DNA of 64,000 nt from Sphingomonas sp. 32-62-10 (GTDB lineage Bacteria; Pseudomonadota; Alphaproteobacteria; Sphingomonadales; Sphingomonadaceae). Location: the NCBI GenBank assembly GCA_002280555.1, contig NCEE01000013.1:21849-85848 (forward strand). The letters run 5' to 3'. The first letter of the stretch is position 1. Every line of letters begins with the position of its first letter. Below, piece after piece: positions 60,146-64,000 of this stretch. A program made the translations under genes and the position numbers. Under the pieces are notes generated by a model. That model worked only from the letters and a program-made list of their open reading frames with translations. It was not told the origin of the DNA and made no database searches.

Positions 60146-61501
60146 ATGGCTGTCAGTGATCACGTCGATCTTTCCGTATTTATGGAAGGCGTCAAGAAAC
60201 GCAATGTTGGTCAACCCGAATTTATCCAGGCTGTGCAGGAAGTTGCGCAGGATATCTACGAATTCATTGCCGACAAGCAGGAATATCACGACTACCAGAT
60301 CCTGCGCCGGATCGCCGAACCTGACCGGATCATCTCTTTCCGCGTGTGCTGGGAAGATGATAACCAAAATATTCGCGTGCAGCGCGGCTGGCGCGTGCAG
60401 AACAACAATTCGATTGGGCCATATAAGGGCGGCATTCGCTTCCACCCCTCGGTTACCGAAAGCGTCCTGAAGTTCCTCGCGTTCGAGCAGACTTTCAAGA
60501 ACGCGCTGACCGGCTTGCCGATGGGCGGCGGCAAGGGCGGCGCGAACTTCAACCCCAAGGGCAAAAGCGATCATGAAGTGATGCGCTTCTGCCAGAGCTT
60601 CATGACCGAGCTCTACCGCCATGTCGGTGCCGATGTTGACGTGCCCGCTGGCGATATCGGCGTCGGCGCGCGCGAGATTGGCTATATGTTCGGCCAGTAT
60701 AAGCGCATCACCAACCAATTCACCGGCGTGCTGACGGGCAAGGGCCTCGAATTTGGCGGATCGCTGATCCGCACCGAAGCCACCGGTTATGGCGCGGTTT
60801 ATTTCCTGCAGAACATGCTGAAGACGAAAGGCATGGACCTGGAGGGCAAGACAGCGGTGATTTCCGGTTCGGGCAATGTCGCAACGCACGCCGCCGAAAA
60901 GATCGTCCAGCTGGGCGGCAAGGTGCTGACGCTGAGCGACAGCGAAGGCTTCATCCATGATCCCAAGGGCATCACTCAGGAAAAGATCGATTGGGTAAAG
61001 GTCCACAAGACCAAGCGTCGCGGCCGCATTTCGGATTATGCCAAGGAGTTTAAGGGCGCCAAGTTCCATGCCGGCAAGACGCCCTGGGGCGTTGTCTGTG
61101 ATGTCGCGCTGCCCTGTGCCACGCAGAACGAGTTACTGGGTGATGACGCGCGGACGCTGGTGGCCAATGGCTGTATTGCGGTGGCCGAAGGCGCCAATAT
61201 GCCGACCACGCTGGAGGGCGTCCACGTGTTCAAGGATGCCCAGATCATGTTCGCGCCAGGCAAGGCCGCCAATGCCGGCGGGGTTGCCGTTTCCGGCCTG
61301 GAAATGAGCCAGAATAGCGAGCGCCGCGCCTGGAAGGTGGCGGACCTGCAGCAGCAGCTGTTCGACATCATGGAGGGCATCCATGAACGCTGCGTCGAGC
61401 ACGGCACCACCAAGAGCGGCTATATCGATTATGTGAAGGGCGCGAACATCGCGGGCTTCAAGAAGGTTGCCGATGCCATGCTGGCTTTCGGGGTGGTCTG
61501 A
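60146..61501 (+). CDS. gdhA: glutamate dehydrogenase
   Basis: Converts 2-oxoglutarate and ammonium to glutamate. The 451 residues fit the hexameric small GDH. The glutamate-binding motif LPMGGGKGGANFNPKGKSD with the catalytic lysine is near residues 120-138, and the dinucleotide loop SGSGNVATHAAEK is near 245. ATG 60146 has a strong GGGAGGA ribosome-binding site; an in-frame start at 60125 is less likely. Coenzyme preference (NADPH or NADH) is not decided here. Confidence 0.95.
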   Translation: MAVSDHVDLSVFMEGVKKRNVGQPEFIQAVQEVAQDIYEFIADKQEYHDYQILRRIAEPDRIISFRVCWEDDNQNIRVQRGWRVQNNNSIGPYKGGIRFHPSVTESVLKFLAFEQTFKNALTGLPMGGGKGGANFNPKGKSDHEVMRFCQSFMTELYRHVGADVDVPAGDIGVGAREIGYMFGQYKRITNQFTGVLTGKGLEFGGSLIRTEATGYGAVYFLQNMLKTKGMDLEGKTAVISGSGNVATHAAEKIVQLGGKVLTLSDSEGFIHDPKGITQEKIDWVKVHKTKRRGRISDYAKEFKGAKFHAGKTPWGVVCDVALPCATQNELLGDDARTLVANGCIAVAEGANMPTTLEGVHVFKDAQIMFAPGKAANAGGVAVSGLEMSQNSERRAWKVADLQQQLFDIMEGIHERCVEHGTTKSGYIDYVKGANIAGFKKVADAMLAFGVV

Positions 61502-61809
61502 TCAACGGCGGGTCACCGCTGCTGGTGCTCAAGCTTGGTATCGGCGGAATTGACGTTTTGCCAATTGCCCCGGCATCGTCAGGGCGACTCGGCAATGGCC
61601 GATGCACTGGCTTAAGGTGCCCCGCCGTAACGATAATTGAGGTGGTCTTGAAAAGGGACGGTTCAGATTTTGGCGGCCTTCGTGGCCTTGCTGAACCGTC
61701 TTTTTTCTGCGTATCGAAGGGCTACGGTTGGGGTCGTTCTAACGATTTGTAATCAGGGGGCCGTTGGCCCCCGCGTTGATATCGTTCGACGGCAGGGGGT
61801 ATCATCATA
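61502..61809. other. gap between gdhA and the exoprotein gene, with terminator
   Basis: A 308-base non-coding gap. Apart from the terminator at 61658-61707 it contains a 7-base stem GGGGGCC/GGCCCCC (61756-61772) just before the exoprotein start. No small open reading frame was supported. Confidence 0.5.
61658..61707 (+). terminator. strong intrinsic terminator
   Basis: GACGGTTCAG (61658-61667) pairs with CTGAACCGTC (61692-61701). Nested inside is GGCC/GGCC around a short loop, and six T residues follow (61702-61707). It lies 157 bases after gdhA and separates it from the exoprotein gene. Confidence 0.88.
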
Positions 61810-63228
61810 ATGAAATCTTTGACTCATTTGCCAAATGGACCGGCAGCTTTGAGTACGAGCTTCCGCCGTTGCGCAAGCTATTCCCTGGCGTTTTTGCTCG
61901 CTTATCCCGCCGCCGCGCAGTCGATTGCAGATCCCACCGTCCGAGTCGGCACCGCATCGGTCACCGGAGTCGGCACGACAAATGTGCAAATCACGCAACA
62001 ATCCGACAAAGCCGTTATCGATTGGCGTGCCTTTTCGGTCGATTCCAACACCACCGTCACCTTTTCGCAACTCAGCAAGAATTCGATCGCGCTGAACCGT
62101 ATTACCGGGCTCGATGCTACGCGGATCGACGGCTCGCTGATCGCCAATGGCCAGGTATGGCTGCTTAACCCCAATGGCGTGCTGATCGGCGCTGGCGGCA
62201 ATGTGTCGGCCGGCGGTTTCCTCGCGACCACCCATGCGATCAGCAATGATGATTTCATGGCGGGCAATTACGCGTTCGATGGCACCAACGCCAACGGCGC
62301 GGTGGTCAACCTCGGCCAGATCGTCGCGTCTACGGGCGGCTATGCCGTGCTGGCGGGTAACAAGGTTGATAATGCCGGGCTGGTTCAGGCGCGGCTTGGC
62401 GAAGTCGTGCTCGGCGCGGGCAAGGGTTTCGTGCTCGATCTGGCGGGCGACAAGCTGCTGTCCTTTTCGGTCACGCAGCCGGTCGAAGTAACGGCGACTG
62501 AAGGGCCGCTCGTCAAGAATGACGGCACCGTTTCCGCAGCGGGTGGACGCGTGCTGCTCACGGCGCGGGCGGCTGCCGATGTCGTCGGCGGCGTCATCAA
62601 CACCAACGGCATCATTGATGCCACCAGCGTCGTCGAAAGAAATGGCGAGATCATCCTCGATGGCGGCCCGATCGGTACCGTCAACGCTACTGGCGTTATC
62701 AACGCCAGCGGCACGGGCGCGGGCGAAACCGGCGGCCTGATTCAGGTTGCAGGTGAGAACGTTATCGTGGGCGCTGGCGCCCGCGTGCTGGCAACCGGCG
62801 ACGCTGGCGGCGGCCAGATCTATGTCGGCGGTGGCTGGCAAGGTGCGCTCGTCAATGGTCGCCCAAGCTCGGTTCGGGCGGCACTCGCGTCCAGCGCGCT
62901 CCTCGATGCCAGTGCGACCGGCAACGGCAATGGCGGCACGGTAGTCGTCTGGTCGGACGTGAACAACGTCGCGTCGATTACGCGTGCCCACGGCACCATT
63001 TATGCCCGGGGCGGCATGCTCGGCGGCAATGGCGGGCGGATCGAGACGTCTGGGCGGTATTTGAACGTCAATGGCGTTCGGGGTTCGGCCGCAGCGCCGT
63101 TCGGTGCGGCTGGGCTTTGGCTGTTCGATCCGTACGATATCACTATCGTGGCAGGTGTAGGCGGCGCGAACGATGCAGAATTCACCCAACATCACTGTCG
63201 CCGCTGCAATCACCAAGATGACTGGTGA
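61810..63228 (+). CDS. filamentous-haemagglutinin-type exoprotein, N-terminal part (frame broken)
   Basis: The first part of a two-partner secretion (TpsA-like) exoprotein. A signal peptide (about 1-37, ending PAAAQ) precedes the TPS domain with its NPNG motif (WLLNPNGVLIGAGG near residue 117) and the haemagglutination-activity repeats. The frame runs 472 codons to an early stop at 63226-63228. Its final 20 or so residues (from about FTQHHCRRC) do not fit the family, while the familiar repeats continue in another frame from 63173. The TpsB transporter is not in the window. It is read as a frameshifted gene or a sequence error. Confidence 0.72.
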   Translation: MKSLTHLPNGPAALSTSFRRCASYSLAFLLAYPAAAQSIADPTVRVGTASVTGVGTTNVQITQQSDKAVIDWRAFSVDSNTTVTFSQLSKNSIALNRITGLDATRIDGSLIANGQVWLLNPNGVLIGAGGNVSAGGFLATTHAISNDDFMAGNYAFDGTNANGAVVNLGQIVASTGGYAVLAGNKVDNAGLVQARLGEVVLGAGKGFVLDLAGDKLLSFSVTQPVEVTATEGPLVKNDGTVSAAGGRVLLTARAAADVVGGVINTNGIIDATSVVERNGEIILDGGPIGTVNATGVINASGTGAGETGGLIQVAGENVIVGAGARVLATGDAGGGQIYVGGGWQGALVNGRPSSVRAALASSALLDASATGNGNGGTVVVWSDVNNVASITRAHGTIYARGGMLGGNGGRIETSGRYLNVNGVRGSAAAPFGAAGLWLFDPYDITIVAGVGGANDAEFTQHHCRRCNHQDDW

Positions 63229-64000
63229 CCGCACTTCGTTAACCTTAAACGCCGCCAATGCGATCACGGTTACGTCAAGCGGCTCGATCACCGCGACCGG
63301 TGCCGAAGCACTCGATGTCATTTTCAACGCCGGTGGCGCAACCAACGGCATTGGACCCGCCAATAGTGGGATCACGATCAACGGATTGATCACCACCAAC
63401 GGTGGCAACGTCGCCCTAAATGCGACTGGCACGAATGGAGGCATCAGCCTCGATGCGGTAATTAACACCCTGGGCGCGACTAACGGTAATTTGACTCTCA
63501 ATACGCCTGCTATGGCTACCCAGACGATGGCAGGCGCGTTCACCAACGTCGGGGCGCTCAACCTCCTCGGCGGCGGCACTTTTACGTTAACCAACACGGG
63601 CAACAGCTTTGCGTCGCTCACGGCAACTGCCAACTCGGTATCGCTGTTCAACAGCTTCGCTACGACTGACTTTGGTGCGATCACGGTCACCAACGGATTT
63701 ACCTTCGAAACCGTAGGCGACGTCACGCAGTCCGGCGCGCTGAACGCAGATACGGTCAATTTGTTGGGAGACGGCGGCAGCTACACGCTGGATCGCAACG
63801 ACAACACAGTAAACACGCTGACCGGCGACACCGGATCGATCCTTTTCAACAATACCTCTGCATTGAGCGTTGGCCCGGTAACGACGACCGGCACCCTGAA
63901 CGTTACCAGCGGCGGCGACCTGACGGTCGACGACGCGGTTAGCTTTGGCAACGGCAACTCTTCGCTCGTGTCGACAGCGGGCAACGTCGCGGTGAACCGC
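63173..64000 (+). CDS. filamentous-haemagglutinin-type exoprotein, continuation in another frame (runs off the window)
   Basis: From ATG 63173 the +2 frame is open for 276 codons to the window end and reads NITVAAAITKMTGD, then glycine/asparagine/threonine-rich repeats (NGGNVALNATGTNGGI, ATNGNLTLNTPAM). These continue the beta-helix of the preceding reading frame. A stop in this frame at 63158-63160 confines the frame switch to 63161-63225. Compared with relatives, some 30 residues between DPYDITIVAG and the NITVAAAITK block seem to be missing. The gene end lies outside. Confidence 0.68.
   Translation, partial: MQNSPNITVAAAITKMTGDRTSLTLNAANAITVTSSGSITATGAEALDVIFNAGGATNGIGPANSGITINGLITTNGGNVALNATGTNGGISLDAVINTLGATNGNLTLNTPAMATQTMAGAFTNVGALNLLGGGTFTLTNTGNSFASLTATANSVSLFNSFATTDFGAITVTNGFTFETVGDVTQSGALNADTVNLLGDGGSYTLDRNDNTVNTLTGDTGSILFNNTSALSVGPVTTTGTLNVTSGGDLTVDDAVSFGNGNSSLVSTAGNVAVNR

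Noticed and set aside
61753..63759. A 668-codon open frame on the minus strand opposite the exoprotein gene
   Set aside because: Its length comes from the repetitive, low-stop composition of the plus-strand exoprotein. The translation has no recognisable domain or signal, and the plus strand reads as a clear TPS protein.

Overview
The window reads as a chromosomal segment of an alphaproteobacterium, most likely of the order Sphingomonadales. Base composition is high in G+C, genes are tightly packed with many 4-base start/stop overlaps, and the families present (MmcB, DUF1491, DUF3576, DUF6489, long HPF, the ParABS and MnmEG/RsmG block) are typical of that group. No transposon, integrase, phage or CRISPR array was recognised.

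Layout. (1) 1-1.6 kb: the end of a methyltransferase/FAD-oxidoreductase pair of the kind that accompanies type III polyketide synthases. (2) 1.6-7.9 kb: housekeeping and envelope genes (MsrB, a class A penicillin-binding protein, a zinc metallopeptidase, a YcgN-like protein, SCO, ankyrin protein, MmcB, SleB-type hydrolase). (3) 8.0-13.5 kb: a long minus-strand operon ppsR-maf-aroE-coaE-dnaQ-hpf-ptsN-thioesterase-DUF1491. (4) 13.5-13.8 kb: an intergenic region between ppsR and hemE with DnaA-box-like sites and an AT-rich tract. Gene order on both sides matches the Caulobacter origin region, and transcription diverges from it, so this is the probable chromosomal oriC. (5) 13.8-23.7 kb: plus-strand hemE-hemJ-rho-terC-like, then mnmE-mnmG-rsmG-parA-parB with three parS sites. 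(6) 23.7-39.7 kb: holA-lptE-leuS, ribA, xth, lolA, ftsK, a UbiH-type hydroxylase, YbbN, tRNA-Gly, plus a strongly folded candidate small RNA between lolA and xth.

(7) 39.7-56.5 kb is the most unusual part: a large multiheme electron-transfer locus in two convergent transcription units. The plus-strand unit encodes a flavoprotein fused to two cyclic-nucleotide-binding domains and four [4Fe-4S] motifs, a heme-b-like membrane protein, a single-pass protein with a cytoplasmic FHA domain and ten periplasmic CXXCH motifs, and a cyclic-nucleotide phosphodiesterase-like enzyme. The minus-strand unit encodes a c554-like multiheme cytochrome, a lipoprotein with two GlcG/HbpS domains, a large beta-barrel candidate, and a 1,366-residue decaheme cytochrome ending in a beta-propeller. 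A CcmI-like TPR protein diverges from the locus. Together these parts could move electrons between cytoplasmic NAD(P)H, the inner membrane, the periplasm and the cell surface, with signalling input through cyclic nucleotides and FHA; this is an inference from domain content.

(8) 56.7-61.5 kb: an aldehyde dehydrogenase/acetolactate-synthase-like pair divergent from glutamate dehydrogenase. (9) 61.8-64 kb: a filamentous-haemagglutinin-type (two-partner secretion) exoprotein interrupted by a frameshift and running off the window.
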